Shown one piece after another: positions 1 to 7,928 of a stretch of 64,000 nt of DNA. Each line of letters opens with the position of its first letter. The stretch's first letter is position 1. The position numbers and the translations under genes are program-made. The DNA comes from Blastococcus sp. HT6-4 (lineage in GTDB: Bacteria; Actinomycetota; Actinomycetes; Mycobacteriales; Geodermatophilaceae), in contig NZ_CP155551.1 in assembly GCF_039679125.1 (NCBI RefSeq), positions 4,154,001-4,218,000 on the forward strand, written 5' to 3'. The notes beneath the pieces were generated by a model. It did not search any database and was not told the origin of the DNA. It was given only the letters and a program-made list of their open reading frames with translations.

Positions 1-195
1 CGAGCCCGACGTCGGGGTGTCCAGCCCGCCGGCGAGGTGCAGCAGCGTCGACTTCCCCGACCCGGACGGGCCCATGACGGCGACCAGCTCCCCGGGCCGG
101 ACGGCGAGGTCGACCCCGCGCAGGGCCTGGACGACGGCGTCGCCCTGGCGGTGCTCGCGGGTGACCCCGGACAGGACCAGGACCGGGTTGCTCAT
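1..195 (-). CDS. ABC transporter ATP-binding protein (N-terminal part, cut by window edge)
   Basis: The first 65 codons of an ATPase are visible; the rest lies beyond position 1. The start is the ATG at 195, inside an ATGA overlap with the stop of the PadR gene, so the two are co-transcribed. Residues 41-49 read GPSGSGKST, a Walker A motif, followed by LLHLAGGLD, typical of the LolD/MacB-type ATPases that partner FtsX-like permeases. PadR-ABC-permease operons are common in actinobacteria and often handle drugs or antimicrobial peptides. The substrate cannot be inferred because the permease is outside the window. Confidence 0.9.
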   Translation of the reverse strand, partial: MSNPVLVLSGVTREHRQGDAVVQALRGVDLAVRPGELVAVMGPSGSGKSTLLHLAGGLDTPTSGS

Positions 196-776
196 CGCCG
201 GCTCCCCTCGACCGCCGGGGCCGCGGCCGCGTCGTCGGCGGGCGCGGAGGCGGGGCGCGCCGCCGCCGCGCGGGCGACCCGCGCCTCGCAGTGGTCGAGC
301 CAGCGGATCTCCGCCTCCGCCCGGAAGACCAGGGAGTCCAGGACCAGCGACCACGCCAGGTCGCGGTCGGTGGCCCGGCTCTTGAGACGGGTCAGCTCCT
401 GCAGCGACGACATCGTCGCCGTGCGCTGCGTCTGCACCACGGCGAGGACGTCGACGCCCGGGGTGGTGACCGCGAGGGCCAGCTTGATGGCGAGCTCGTC
501 GCGCGGGGCGGCCTTCGCGCCGACCGGGGAGCCGAACCACGAGCGCACCTCCGCGCGGCCGAGGTCGGTCAGCCGGTAGGCGATCCGGCCGTCGCCGTCC
601 GCCTGCCCGTCGGGCGTGACGAACCCGTCCCGTTCGAGACGGTCGAGGGTCGTGTAGACCTGCCCGACGTTCAGCGGCCAGGTGGCACCGGTCGCCGCGT
701 CGAACTCGGCGCGCAGCTGGTAGCCGTGGCTGGGGCCGCGCTCCAGGAGCGCGAGGAGACCGTGCCGGATGGACAT
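192..776 (-). CDS. PadR family transcriptional repressor
   Basis: A 194-residue protein with an N-terminal winged helix (SIRHGLLALL, HGYQLRAEF, VGQVYTTLDRLERDGFV, residues ~2-60), the PadR signature, and a C-terminal helical dimerisation region. An in-frame ATG exists 30 bases upstream at 806, but I chose 776: a plausible promoter (TTGTGA 813-808, CATACT 790-785) would begin transcription at about 776-779, giving a leaderless message, and neither ATG has a Shine-Dalgarno sequence. The gene overlaps the downstream ABC ATPase gene by four bases. A perfect palindrome over its start suggests autorepression, with the ABC transporter as target. Family assignment is firm; the ligand is unknown. Confidence 0.9.
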   Translation of the reverse strand: MSIRHGLLALLERGPSHGYQLRAEFDAATGATWPLNVGQVYTTLDRLERDGFVTPDGQADGDGRIAYRLTDLGRAEVRSWFGSPVGAKAAPRDELAIKLALAVTTPGVDVLAVVQTQRTATMSSLQELTRLKSRATDRDLAWSLVLDSLVFRAEAEIRWLDHCEARVARAAAARPASAPADDAAAAPAVEGSRR

Positions 777-809
777 GGATACGGAGTATGCATACTCCGT
801 ATCCATGTC
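772..809. promoter_or_regulatory. Perfect 38-bp palindromic operator for the PadR gene
   Basis: Bases 772-790 (19 nt) are the exact reverse complement of 791-809, centred on TATGCATA, with an inner ATACGGAG/CTCCGTAT repeat. PadR operators are typically dyads of this kind. The palindrome contains the proposed -10 region and the start codon, so bound repressor would block both polymerase and ribosome access. Confidence 0.8.
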
Positions 810-813
810 ACAA
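785..813 (-). promoter_or_regulatory. Candidate promoter of the PadR-ABC operon
   Basis: On the minus strand TTGTGA (813-808) is followed after 17 bases by CATACT (790-785). The predicted transcription start falls at or within a few bases of the ATG at 776, implying a leaderless mRNA. The hexamers match consensus only partly; position relative to the palindrome is the main support. Confidence 0.45.
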
Positions 814-836
814 GGGGCTCGCGTCCGCGGCGGGGA

Positions 837-1382
837 TCAGTTGCCGTAGCGGCGCAGCAGCGGCTTCTCCTCGGCCGATGCGGCGACGTTCCGCTGGGCC
901 TCCGGGGGATCCAGCGGACCGCTGACCTGGTCCTGACTCGTGGCCGGCTCGTCCCCCGCCTCGTGGCGCGGCGTCCCGGCGGTCCCCCGGTGCTCGGCGT
1001 CGACCGGGTGCGCCGGCTCGGTCACCGTGCGCAGCTCGGATTCCTCCCCCGCGACACCGCCCACGACGTCCCGCTCGATGCCGTAGTGCCGGTAGAGCTC
1101 GCGCTCCTCGGCCGGCGACAGGCGGCCGTCCGGGTCGATCCGCGGAGCGTCCTTGGCGACGTCCTTGGCGACCGGCACCCGCAGGCCCTCGGTGGTGAGC
1201 TCGGCGTCCCGCAGCGGGACGAAGGTCTCCTTGGTACCGAAGAGCCCGGTCTTCACGGTCACCCACTCGGGCAGGCCGGTGTCGTCGTCCAGGTAGACGT
1301 CGGAGGCCTCTCCGATCCGGCTGCCGTCGACGTCGTAGACGTCCCGCTGGCGGATCTCGGCGACGCTGGCTCGGTCGATCAT
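837..1382 (-). CDS. PRC-barrel domain protein
   Basis: A 181-residue soluble protein. Residues ~10-75 form a PRC-barrel domain (DVYDVDGSRIGEASDVYLDDDTG, then EWVTVKTGLFGTKETFVPL). The C-terminal half is acidic, Pro/Ala-rich and probably disordered. I chose the ATG at 1382 over the GTG at 1397 because AAGGAG sits six bases upstream of it and the GTG would overlap that ribosome site. Actinobacterial proteins of this type are often general-stress proteins of unknown biochemistry. It is monocistronic, with about 160 bases to the next gene. Confidence 0.85.
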   Translation of the reverse strand: MIDRASVAEIRQRDVYDVDGSRIGEASDVYLDDDTGLPEWVTVKTGLFGTKETFVPLRDAELTTEGLRVPVAKDVAKDAPRIDPDGRLSPAEERELYRHYGIERDVVGGVAGEESELRTVTEPAHPVDAEHRGTAGTPRHEAGDEPATSQDQVSGPLDPPEAQRNVAASAEEKPLLRRYGN

Positions 1383-1543
1383 CGTGCTCTCCTTCACCGT
1401 TCGGCTCGTGCTGACCCTCCTGGGGTGTCCGCTCGCCGCAGCCGGAAACCGGCGCCGGCCCGCCGTAAGGACTTCGTGAGACGGCCGCCACCCCCTCCCG
1501 CCCGCGACGGTGACCCCGGCGCGGGCGGGAGACAGGGCTCAGC

Positions 1544-2401
1544 TCAGCGGGGGATCCAGTTGAAGTCGTCCGGGTCCGGGCCGATGCGGCCACCCCGGTC
1601 CAGCGCGGTGATCGCGCTCATCTGCTGCTGGTCCAGCTCGAAGTCGAAGATGGCGAAGTTCTCGGCCATCCGGTCCTTCGACGAGGACTTAGGGAAGATG
1701 ACGTCGCCGCGCTGGACGTGCCAGCGCAGCGTCACCTGCGCCGGCGTCTTCCCGAGCTGCTCGGCGAGCTGCACGATCGCCGGGTCGCCGAGCACCTGGC
1801 CCTGACCGATCGGCGACCACGCCTCGGTGACGATCTCGTGGTCGGCGTCGAAGGCACGCAGGTCGTCCTGGGCCAGGAACGGGTGGATCTCCACCTGGTT
1901 GACCGCCGGCCTGGTCTCCGACGCCGCGAACAGGTTCCGCAGGTGGTGGGGGTTGAAGTTCGAGACCCCGATCGCCTTGGCCCGGCCGCTGGCGTAGATC
2001 TCCTCGAGCGCCTTCCAGCGGGCGACGTAGTCGCTCACTGCCGGCAGCGGCCAGTGGATGAGGAACAGGTCGAGGTAGTCGAAGCCCAGCTCCTCCAGGC
2101 TCCGGTCGAACGAGCGGAGGATGTCGTCGCGCTCGAGCTTGTTGTTGTTCAGCTTGCTCGTCACGAAGACCTCGCCGCGGTCGATCCCGGACTCGCGCAC
2201 GGCCTGGCCGACCCCGGCCTCGTTGCCGTACATCTGCGCGGTGTCGATGTGCCGGTACCCGATCTCCAGGGCGGTGCGGGTCGCCTCGGCGGTCCGGTCC
2301 GGCGGGATCTGGTAGACGCCGAAGCCCAGCTGCGGGATCTCGACGCCGTTGTTCAGGGGGATGGTGGGGACTCCGGGGGCGGGCGTGGCAGCCACAGGCA
2401 T
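1544..2401 (-). CDS. Aldo/keto reductase
   Basis: A 285-residue NADPH-dependent aldo/keto reductase of the 2,5-diketo-D-gluconate reductase/AKR5 type. The barrel signature is clear: GYRHIDTAQMYGNEAGVGQAV near residues 48-65 (Asp and Tyr of the catalytic tetrad), FVTSKLNN (Lys), DLFLIHWPL (His), GVSNFNPHHL, and a C-terminal IFPKSSSKDRMAEN cofactor-binding loop. Start is uncertain by two codons: ATG at 2401 directly abuts GGAAGGA, whereas GTG at 2395 has better spacing. Substrate unknown; likely carbonyl detoxification or sugar reduction. Confidence 0.93.
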   Translation of the reverse strand: MPVAATPAPGVPTIPLNNGVEIPQLGFGVYQIPPDRTAEATRTALEIGYRHIDTAQMYGNEAGVGQAVRESGIDRGEVFVTSKLNNNKLERDDILRSFDRSLEELGFDYLDLFLIHWPLPAVSDYVARWKALEEIYASGRAKAIGVSNFNPHHLRNLFAASETRPAVNQVEIHPFLAQDDLRAFDADHEIVTEAWSPIGQGQVLGDPAIVQLAEQLGKTPAQVTLRWHVQRGDVIFPKSSSKDRMAENFAIFDFELDQQQMSAITALDRGGRIGPDPDDFNWIPR

Positions 2402-2459
2402 TCCTTCCGGTAGAGGGGAGGCGGTGCGACATGTCGTGTGCAACCGGCCTGTGGTGCGG

Positions 2460-3710
2460 CTACCCGTCGATCGGCGGCTCAATCCGCACCGCGCCCACCG
2501 CGGCGACCACCGGCTGGTCCCGCACGAACCGGCCCCCGGCCACCGCCAGCAGCGCGGCCACGGCTGCGGCCCCGGCCGGGACGGCGAACGCCGCCTGCGC
2601 ACCCCAGGCGTCCACCGCGGCGCCGGCCAGCGCCGACCCGGTGGTGACACCGAGCGTCAGCCCCGAGATCGTCCAGGCCAGCGACTCGGTGAGCACGCCC
2701 GGCCCGACGCGGGACTCGACCAGCGACGTCCCCGACACCAGCACCGGCGCGATGGTGAGCCCGGCGAGGAAGCCGCAGCCGGCGAGCACGGGCAGCGAAC
2801 CGACGCCCCACAGCAGCTGGGCGGCCAGCCCGAACGCGACCGCCGTCCCCACGAAGCGGGCGGCGAGCGTGCCGGGCAGCGGCGCCAGGCCGTAGACCAG
2901 CCCGGCCAGCAGGCTGCCCGCGGCGAAGACCGCCAGCACGGCCCCGGACAGCGCCGGCGCCCCCTCCGCCTCGGCGAACCCGACGACCACGACGTCCAGC
3001 CCGCCGAACACCGTGCCCACCGCGAGATAGGTGACGACGACGACCAGCAGCGTCGGCGTCAGCACCGCCCACCACCGGGGCCGCGGCCCGGTGCCCAGGG
3101 GGTGCGCCGGGGGCTGGCTCACCCGCAGGCCGGCCAGCCAGAGCCCACCGACCGCGCCGAGGACCACCCCGGTGAGGAAACCGACCGGCGGGGCGATCAG
3201 CGTCGCGAGCACGGTGACCAGGGGCGGGCCGATGACGAAGACGATCTCGTCGGCGACCGCCTCGAAGGCGAAGGCGGTCTGCCGGCCGGCCGGATCCAGC
3301 AGGGCCGACCAGCGCGCCCGTACCAGCGAGCCGATGTTGGGGCTGCTCGCGCCGACGGCCGCGGCCAGCAGGAACCAGCTCCACCGCGGGCCGTCGGCGA
3401 CGACCGTGGCCACGAAGGCGATGCCGGTGAGGAGGAAGGCGCCCATCGCCCAGGGCAGCACCTCGGCCTGACCGCGGCGGTCCATGGCGCGGGCCCACTG
3501 CGGGCCGGCCACGCCGTAGCTGAGGGCCAGCGTCCCGGACACCGCGCCGGCCAAGCCGTAGCTGCCGGTCCGGTCCTCGACGAGGAGCACCGCGCCGAGG
3601 CCGAGCATGGGCGCGGGCAGCCGGCCCACCCAGCCGGCCAGGGAGAACGCCACCGACCCCCGGACGGCGAACAGGCGGCGGTAGGGGCTGAAGACGGTGC
3701 GGGCCGACAC
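2460..3710 (-). CDS. MFS transporter
   Basis: A membrane protein of about 416 residues with roughly 12 hydrophobic segments, an Arg-rich loop (ARAMDRRGQ) between the first helices as in major facilitator proteins, and two Gly/Ala-rich halves. Substrate unknown; it resembles predicted drug/metabolite exporters. The open frame extends to 3827, but that would leave only ~30 bases to the divergent moaA start, and the extra N-terminus (PPTGGVATVAAPPERP) looks non-coding, so I chose the GTG at 3710, preceded by a GAGAG run. A GTG at 3734 is possible. Confidence 0.85.
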   Translation of the reverse strand: MSARTVFSPYRRLFAVRGSVAFSLAGWVGRLPAPMLGLGAVLLVEDRTGSYGLAGAVSGTLALSYGVAGPQWARAMDRRGQAEVLPWAMGAFLLTGIAFVATVVADGPRWSWFLLAAAVGASSPNIGSLVRARWSALLDPAGRQTAFAFEAVADEIVFVIGPPLVTVLATLIAPPVGFLTGVVLGAVGGLWLAGLRVSQPPAHPLGTGPRPRWWAVLTPTLLVVVVTYLAVGTVFGGLDVVVVGFAEAEGAPALSGAVLAVFAAGSLLAGLVYGLAPLPGTLAARFVGTAVAFGLAAQLLWGVGSLPVLAGCGFLAGLTIAPVLVSGTSLVESRVGPGVLTESLAWTISGLTLGVTTGSALAGAAVDAWGAQAAFAVPAGAAAVAALLAVAGGRFVRDQPVVAAVGAVRIEPPIDG

Positions 3711-3858
3711 GGTTCTCTCGCGCTTCCTGGCCACAGGCGAGTGCGGGAGGTCCTCCGCCGGTCTCTCGGGTGGCGCTGCGACGGTAGCAACGCCACCGGT
3801 CGGGGGTCGCCGTGATTTCCGGCCCACGCCCGTCGGCGGTCGCGGCTACATTCGGCCC

Positions 3859-4914
3859 ATGACCAGCGCCTCGCTCCCGGACCCCGCGGTGCGTCCCGTC
3901 GTGGGGGCGGTGCCCGCGGGTTCGGGTGGGCTGGTCGACCGGTACGGCCGCACCGCCACCGACCTGCGGGTGTCGCTCACCGACCGCTGCAACCTGCGCT
4001 GCACCTACTGCATGCCGCCCGAGGGGCTGGACTGGCTGCCCAAGGTGGAGGTGCTCACCGACGCCGAGATCGTCCGGCTGGTGCGCATCGGCGTCGAGCA
4101 GCTGGGCATCCGCGAGGTCCGGTTCACCGGCGGGGAGCCGCTGCTGCGCCCGGGCCTGGTCGGCATCGTCGCCGCGGTCACCGCGCTGCGGCCGCGCCCG
4201 GAGGTCAGCCTCACCACCAACGCCATCGGCCTGGCCCGGGTCGCCCCGGCGCTGGCCACCGCGGGGCTGGACCGGATCAACGTCAGCCTCGACACCGTCG
4301 ACCGCGACCGCTTCAAGGCCCTGACCCACCGCGACCGGCTCGACGACGTCCTCGCCGGGCTGGCGGCCGCGCAGTCGGCCGGGCTCACCCCGGTGAAGGT
4401 CAACGCCGTCCTGCTGCGCGGGATCAACGAGGCCGACGCGGTGCCGCTGCTGGACTTCTGCCTGGAGCGCGGCTACCAGCTGCGGTTCATCGAGCAGATG
4501 CCGCTGGACGCCCACCACGCCTGGACCCGCGGGGAGATGGTCACCGCCGAGGACATCCTCGCCCGGCTCTCGGCCGCCCACACGCTCACCCCGGACACCG
4601 AGGCCCGCGGCTCGGCGCCGGCCGAGCGGTGGCTGGTCGACGGCGGCCCCGCGACGGTCGGGGTGATCGCCTCGGTGACCCGCTCGTTCTGCGGCTCCTG
4701 CGACCGCACCCGGCTGACCGCCGACGGGCAGATCCGCAACTGCCTGTTCGCCCGCGAGGAGTCCGACCTGCGCACGGCGCTGCGCGGCGGCGCCACCGAT
4801 GCCGAGGTCGCCGACCGCTGGCGGATCGCCACCCTCGGCAAGCTGCCCGGGCACGGCATCGACGACCCGTCCTTCCTGCAGCCCAACCGGCCGATGTCGG
4901 CGATCGGGGGCTGA
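3859..4914 (+). CDS. moaA: GTP 3',8-cyclase MoaA
   Basis: Radical SAM enzyme that converts GTP to 3',8-cyclo-7,8-dihydro-GTP, the first step of molybdenum cofactor synthesis. The 351-residue protein has the N-terminal SAM cluster motif CNLRCTYC (residues ~45-52), the SAM-binding FTGGEPLLRP, and the C-terminal cluster CGSCDRTRLTADGQIRNC. It ends in Gly-Gly as MoaA requires. Full length for the family. moaD starts two bases after the stop, indicating one operon. The upstream region is shared with the divergent MFS gene. Confidence 0.97.
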   Translation: MTSASLPDPAVRPVVGAVPAGSGGLVDRYGRTATDLRVSLTDRCNLRCTYCMPPEGLDWLPKVEVLTDAEIVRLVRIGVEQLGIREVRFTGGEPLLRPGLVGIVAAVTALRPRPEVSLTTNAIGLARVAPALATAGLDRINVSLDTVDRDRFKALTHRDRLDDVLAGLAAAQSAGLTPVKVNAVLLRGINEADAVPLLDFCLERGYQLRFIEQMPLDAHHAWTRGEMVTAEDILARLSAAHTLTPDTEARGSAPAERWLVDGGPATVGVIASVTRSFCGSCDRTRLTADGQIRNCLFAREESDLRTALRGGATDAEVADRWRIATLGKLPGHGIDDPSFLQPNRPMSAIGG

Positions 4915-4916
4915 GC

Positions 4917-5159
4917 GTGTCCGTCACCGTGCGGTACTTCGCCGGGGCCCGGGCGGCCGCAGGCGTCGGGACCGAAGCCCGGGACGCCGGCAGCCTCGAC
5001 GAGCTGGTCGGCCAGATCGTCGCCGACCACGGCGAGAAGCTGGAGCGGGTGCTCGCCGCCTGCTCGTTCCTCGTCGACGGCACCCAGACCCGCGACCGGG
5101 CGGCACGGTTGTCGCCCGGGCAGGTGGTCGACGTGCTGCCGCCGTTCGCCGGAGGCTGA
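4917..5159 (+). CDS. moaD: Molybdopterin synthase small subunit MoaD
   Basis: An 80-residue ubiquitin-fold protein starting at GTG 4917, two bases after moaA. It begins SVTVRYFAGARAAAG and ends LPPFAGG; the terminal Gly-Gly is the thiocarboxylated sulfur donor used with MoaE. Placement directly after moaA supports the call. Its partner moaE lies about 1.7 kb away on the opposite strand. Confidence 0.93.
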   Translation: MSVTVRYFAGARAAAGVGTEARDAGSLDELVGQIVADHGEKLERVLAACSFLVDGTQTRDRAARLSPGQVVDVLPPFAGG

Positions 5160-5181
5160 CGAGCACGGGAGGATGAGTCCC

Positions 5182-5376
5182 ATGGGCATCTTTGACAAGG
5201 CGAAGGCCAAGGCCGAGGAGCTGTACGGCCGGGGCGTGGAGCTGTACGGGGAGTCGCACGGCGACGCCGCGGCGAAGATCGACGGCGAGGCGCACCGGCT
5301 GGAGGCCGAGGCCGAGGAAGAGCAGCTCGAGCGCGAGGAGAAGCGGGGCGACGACGGCCTCGCCGGCGCCCGCTGA
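5182..5376 (+). CDS. Small charged helical protein, function unknown
   Basis: A 64-residue protein, MGIFDKAKAKAEELYGRG onward, very rich in Lys, Glu and Ala, predicted as one or two amphipathic helices. An ATG at 5173 is in frame, but GGGAGG at 5167-5172 abuts it, whereas it is nine bases from the ATG at 5182, which I prefer. It resembles the short actinobacterial proteins annotated as Rv0909-type antitoxins or stress proteins, but I see no toxin partner and make no functional claim. Confidence 0.65.
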   Translation: MGIFDKAKAKAEELYGRGVELYGESHGDAAAKIDGEAHRLEAEAEEEQLEREEKRGDDGLAGAR

Positions 5377-5426
5377 CCCGCCGCGAGCGCGGTTGACCGG
5401 GCCCCGGCGGGGGAACACCCCACGGC

Positions 5427-5927
5427 ATGGTTCCGGCGGGGGTCGCCGACGTCACGCCGTGGCGGGACTGGTGCTCCGCCGCGGAGGGAGTCATGCGCTT
5501 CCTGGCCGAGTACGTCGGCTGGGACTTCTGGATGGTCACCCAGGTCATCGACGACCGGCAGGTGGTCCTGCTGGCCTACCCGCCCGACACCGTCCGGCCC
5601 GGGATCGAGCTGCCGTGGGAGCGGAGCTTCTGCCGCCAGATGATCGAGGGCAACGCACCCCGGCTCGCCACCGTCACCGCCGTCATCCCCGCCTACGCCT
5701 CCCGCACCACCGGCCCGCTGCGTGATGTCGCCGCCTACGTGGGGGTGCCGCTGCTCCGCGCCGACGACACCCTCTTCGGCACGCTCTGCGGCGTGGCGTT
5801 CCGTGCGAAGCCGCGCAGCGCGGCGCGCGACCTGGACGTGGTCGAGACGAGCGCCCGGATGCTCAGCACCATGATGGCCGCCGGGATGGAGCCCCCACCC
5901 CCGCCCGACACGTCGGCCGGGGGCTGA
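5427..5927 (+). CDS. GAF-domain sensor protein
   Basis: A 166-residue protein made almost entirely of one GAF domain: N-terminal helix with WCSAAEGVMRFLAEYVGWDFWMVTQV, the central SFCRQMIEG segment with one Cys, then AAYVGVPLLRADDTLFGTLCGVAF, the GAF strand-turn typical of small-molecule or redox sensors. There is no output domain, so it may act through a partner or be a stand-alone photoreceptor/redox-like module. It ends in a Pro-rich tail. Start could be any of a few codons around 5427. Confidence 0.8.
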   Translation: MVPAGVADVTPWRDWCSAAEGVMRFLAEYVGWDFWMVTQVIDDRQVVLLAYPPDTVRPGIELPWERSFCRQMIEGNAPRLATVTAVIPAYASRTTGPLRDVAAYVGVPLLRADDTLFGTLCGVAFRAKPRSAARDLDVVETSARMLSTMMAAGMEPPPPPDTSAGG

Positions 5928-5968
5928 GCGGGCTGGCGGCCGGGCCCCCGGTGCGATCAGATCGTGCG

Positions 5969-6808
5969 ATGCGCGCCGAACAGATCACCGGACCGGTTGC
6001 CCACCACGCCGAGGGGCCGGTCTGGTCGCCCGCATGGGGTGGGCTGCGCTGGGTGGACATGCTGGCCGGGGACGTCCTCGCCCTGGCGGCGGACGGATCG
6101 GTCCGTCGCGAGCACGTGGGTGACGTCGCGGCGGCGCTGCGTCCGCGCCGGGGCGGCGGAGCGGTCATCGGCGTCGAGCGCGGTTTCGCGTTGCAGGACG
6201 CCGACGGCACGCTCGTGCACCTGGATCCGGTCTGGGACGACCCCTCGATCCGCATGAACGACGGCGGCTGCGACCCCGACGGCCGGTTCTGGTGCGGATC
6301 GATGGCCTACGACCAGCGGCCGGGTGCCGCCTCGCTGTACCGGCTGGACCCGGACGGGTCGGTGTCCCGGGTGCTGGGCGACGTCACCGTCTCCAACGGG
6401 CTGGACTGGAGCCCCGACGGGTCGCTGGCCTACTACAACGACACCGCCACGCACCGCGTCGACGTCTTCGACTACGACCGGGACACCGGGCTGACCGGGC
6501 GGCGGCCGTTCGTCACCTTCGACGACGACGGCAACCCCGACGGGCTGACCGTCGACTCCGAGGGTGGCGTGTGGGTCGCGCTCTACGGCAGCGGCACGGT
6601 GCACCGCTACGACGCCTCGGGTCGGCTCGACGCCGTGGTCGAGGTGGCCACGCCGCAGGTCACCGCCTGCACGCTGGGCGGCCCGCAGCTGGACCAGCTG
6701 TTCGTCACCACGTCCGCCGAGGGCAGGGACGACGACCCGGTCGCCGGCTCGCTGTTCCGGGTGGACGTCGGGATGCGCGGCCGCCCCGCCAGGGAGTTCG
6801 CCGGCTAG
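5969..6808 (+). CDS. SMP-30/gluconolactonase family protein
   Basis: A 279-residue six-bladed beta-propeller lactonase. Metal-site residues of the family are recognisable: the Glu in HHAEGPVW (~residue 15), Asn in RMNDGGCDPDGRFWCG, Asn in VSNGLDWSPDG and Asp in GNPDGLTVDSEGGVWVA. Family members hydrolyse sugar lactones such as gluconolactone or xylonolactone. ATG 5969 is preferred to the GTG at 5951 because homology begins at AEQITGPV. It converges with moaE, nine bases away; no sugar-pathway neighbour identifies the substrate. Confidence 0.9.
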   Translation: MRAEQITGPVAHHAEGPVWSPAWGGLRWVDMLAGDVLALAADGSVRREHVGDVAAALRPRRGGGAVIGVERGFALQDADGTLVHLDPVWDDPSIRMNDGGCDPDGRFWCGSMAYDQRPGAASLYRLDPDGSVSRVLGDVTVSNGLDWSPDGSLAYYNDTATHRVDVFDYDRDTGLTGRRPFVTFDDDGNPDGLTVDSEGGVWVALYGSGTVHRYDASGRLDAVVEVATPQVTACTLGGPQLDQLFVTTSAEGRDDDPVAGSLFRVDVGMRGRPAREFAG

Positions 6809-6816
6809 GGAACTCC

Positions 6817-7227
6817 TCAGGGGCAGGCCACCCACTCCTCCTCGCCGTCGCCGAAGACCTGCCGCTTCCAGATCGGGAGCCGCTTCTTCACCTCGTCGAC
6901 GAGTTCGGCGCAGGCGGTGAACGCCTGACCGCGGTGGGAGGCGCTGACCGCGCAGGCCAGCGCGACATCACCGATGCCCAGCAGGCCGATGCGGTGGCTC
7001 ACCGCGACGGCGTGCACGTCGGGCCGGGCGGCGAACTCCGCGGCCAGCCCGGCGATCACCTCGGCGGCGGTGGGGTGACCGACGTACTCGAGCTCGGTCA
7101 CCGACCGGCCGCCGTCGTGGTCGCGGACCACACCGGCGAACGAGACGACGGCGCCCGCGGCCTCGTCGGCCACGGCGTCCTCGTGCTCGGCGACGGACAG
7201 CGGCTCGTCGACGACGCGGGCGATCAC
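6817..7227 (-). CDS. moaE: Molybdopterin synthase catalytic subunit MoaE
   Basis: A 136-residue protein starting at GTG 7227. It carries the MoaE core: SFAGVVRDHDGGRSVTELEYVGHPTA, AVSHRIGLLGIGDVALACAVSASHR, and the C-terminal VKKRLPIWKRQVFGDG, in which the Lys of the PIWK motif is catalytic. With MoaD-thiocarboxylate it inserts two sulfurs into cPMP to form molybdopterin. The start overlaps the stop of the upstream nucleotidyltransferase (GTGA, 7224-7227), so they form a two-gene operon. Confidence 0.95.
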   Translation of the reverse strand: MIARVVDEPLSVAEHEDAVADEAAGAVVSFAGVVRDHDGGRSVTELEYVGHPTAAEVIAGLAAEFAARPDVHAVAVSHRIGLLGIGDVALACAVSASHRGQAFTACAELVDEVKKRLPIWKRQVFGDGEEEWVACP

Positions 7228-7811
7228 GGCGCCGAAGGTACCCCGGGCGGCGGGACGTCGAGGTCGGCCGGATCGGCCAGCCCGCTGCAGTCGACCTCCG
7301 TGACGTCGCGGTCGGCCAGGTAGCGGCGCGCCCCCTCGTCCCCCGTCACCGTCTCCGCGACGCCCGCCCAGTGCTCCCGGCCTAGCAGCACCGGGTGGCC
7401 GCGGACGCCGTCGTAGGCGGCGACGGCGAGCGCGTCCGGCGAGGCGTGCGCGGCCACGGCCGCGAGCGCCTCCGGCGTCATCCCGGGCATGTCGACCAGG
7501 GTGATCAGCGCGGCGTCGATCCGGCCAGGCCAGCTGCGGAGCCCGTCGAGGCCGGTGCGGAGCGAGGAGGCCATTCCGGTCTCCCAGTCCTTGTTGGCCA
7601 GGACGACGGCGTTCCCCAGGCCGGCGCTGCGCCAGACGTCGACCGCACGTGCCCCGAGCACCACGAGGACCGGATCGCACACGGCGCTCGCCGTCGCCAC
7701 CGCCCGCTCGACCAGCAGGCTGCCCTCGTACTCGACCAGCGCCTTCGGCATCCCGTAGCGACGGCCGCCCCCCGCGGCGAGGACGACGGCGGCGACGACG
7801 GGAGCGCTCAT
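7224..7811 (-). CDS. MobA-like nucleotidyltransferase (molybdenum cofactor)
   Basis: A 195-residue NTP-transferase domain with the N-terminal nucleotide motif VLAAGGGRRYGMPKAL (residues ~10-25) and the metal-binding segment ALITLVDMPGM. The GGGRRYG-PKAL form matches the MocA/CoxI branch (molybdenum cofactor cytidylyl- or guanylyltransferase) rather than classic MobA. The context, overlapping moaE and close to modABC, supports a role in dinucleotide cofactor formation for xanthine-oxidase-type enzymes, although no such enzyme lies in the window. Confidence 0.85.
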   Translation of the reverse strand: MSAPVVAAVVLAAGGGRRYGMPKALVEYEGSLLVERAVATASAVCDPVLVVLGARAVDVWRSAGLGNAVVLANKDWETGMASSLRTGLDGLRSWPGRIDAALITLVDMPGMTPEALAAVAAHASPDALAVAAYDGVRGHPVLLGREHWAGVAETVTGDEGARRYLADRDVTEVDCSGLADPADLDVPPPGVPSAP

Positions 7812-7859
7812 CCCCCCACCCTCTCAGGGCCCGCGATGATCAGGTTCCCTGGTCATGAC

Positions 7860-7895
7860 GCGTCCTCCCTCACGGTCTGCGGTGAGGGAGGACGC
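7860..7895 (-). terminator. Strong hairpin terminator after modC
   Basis: Bases 7860-7873 pair perfectly with 7882-7895 (14-bp stem) around an 8-base loop. It lies 34 bases beyond the modC stop on the minus strand and likely ends the modABC transcript before mobA. It is flanked by an 11-base direct repeat, CGATGATCAGG, at 7834-7844 and 7897-7907. Confidence 0.8.
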
Positions 7896-7928
7896 CCGAT
7901 GATCAGGTGGGGTGATCGTCGATGCCCC

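Noticed and set aside
3828-3858. Molybdenum-cofactor riboswitch upstream of moaA
   Set aside because: Only about 150 bases at most separate moaA from the MFS coding region and I see no structured leader; nothing supports a riboswitch.
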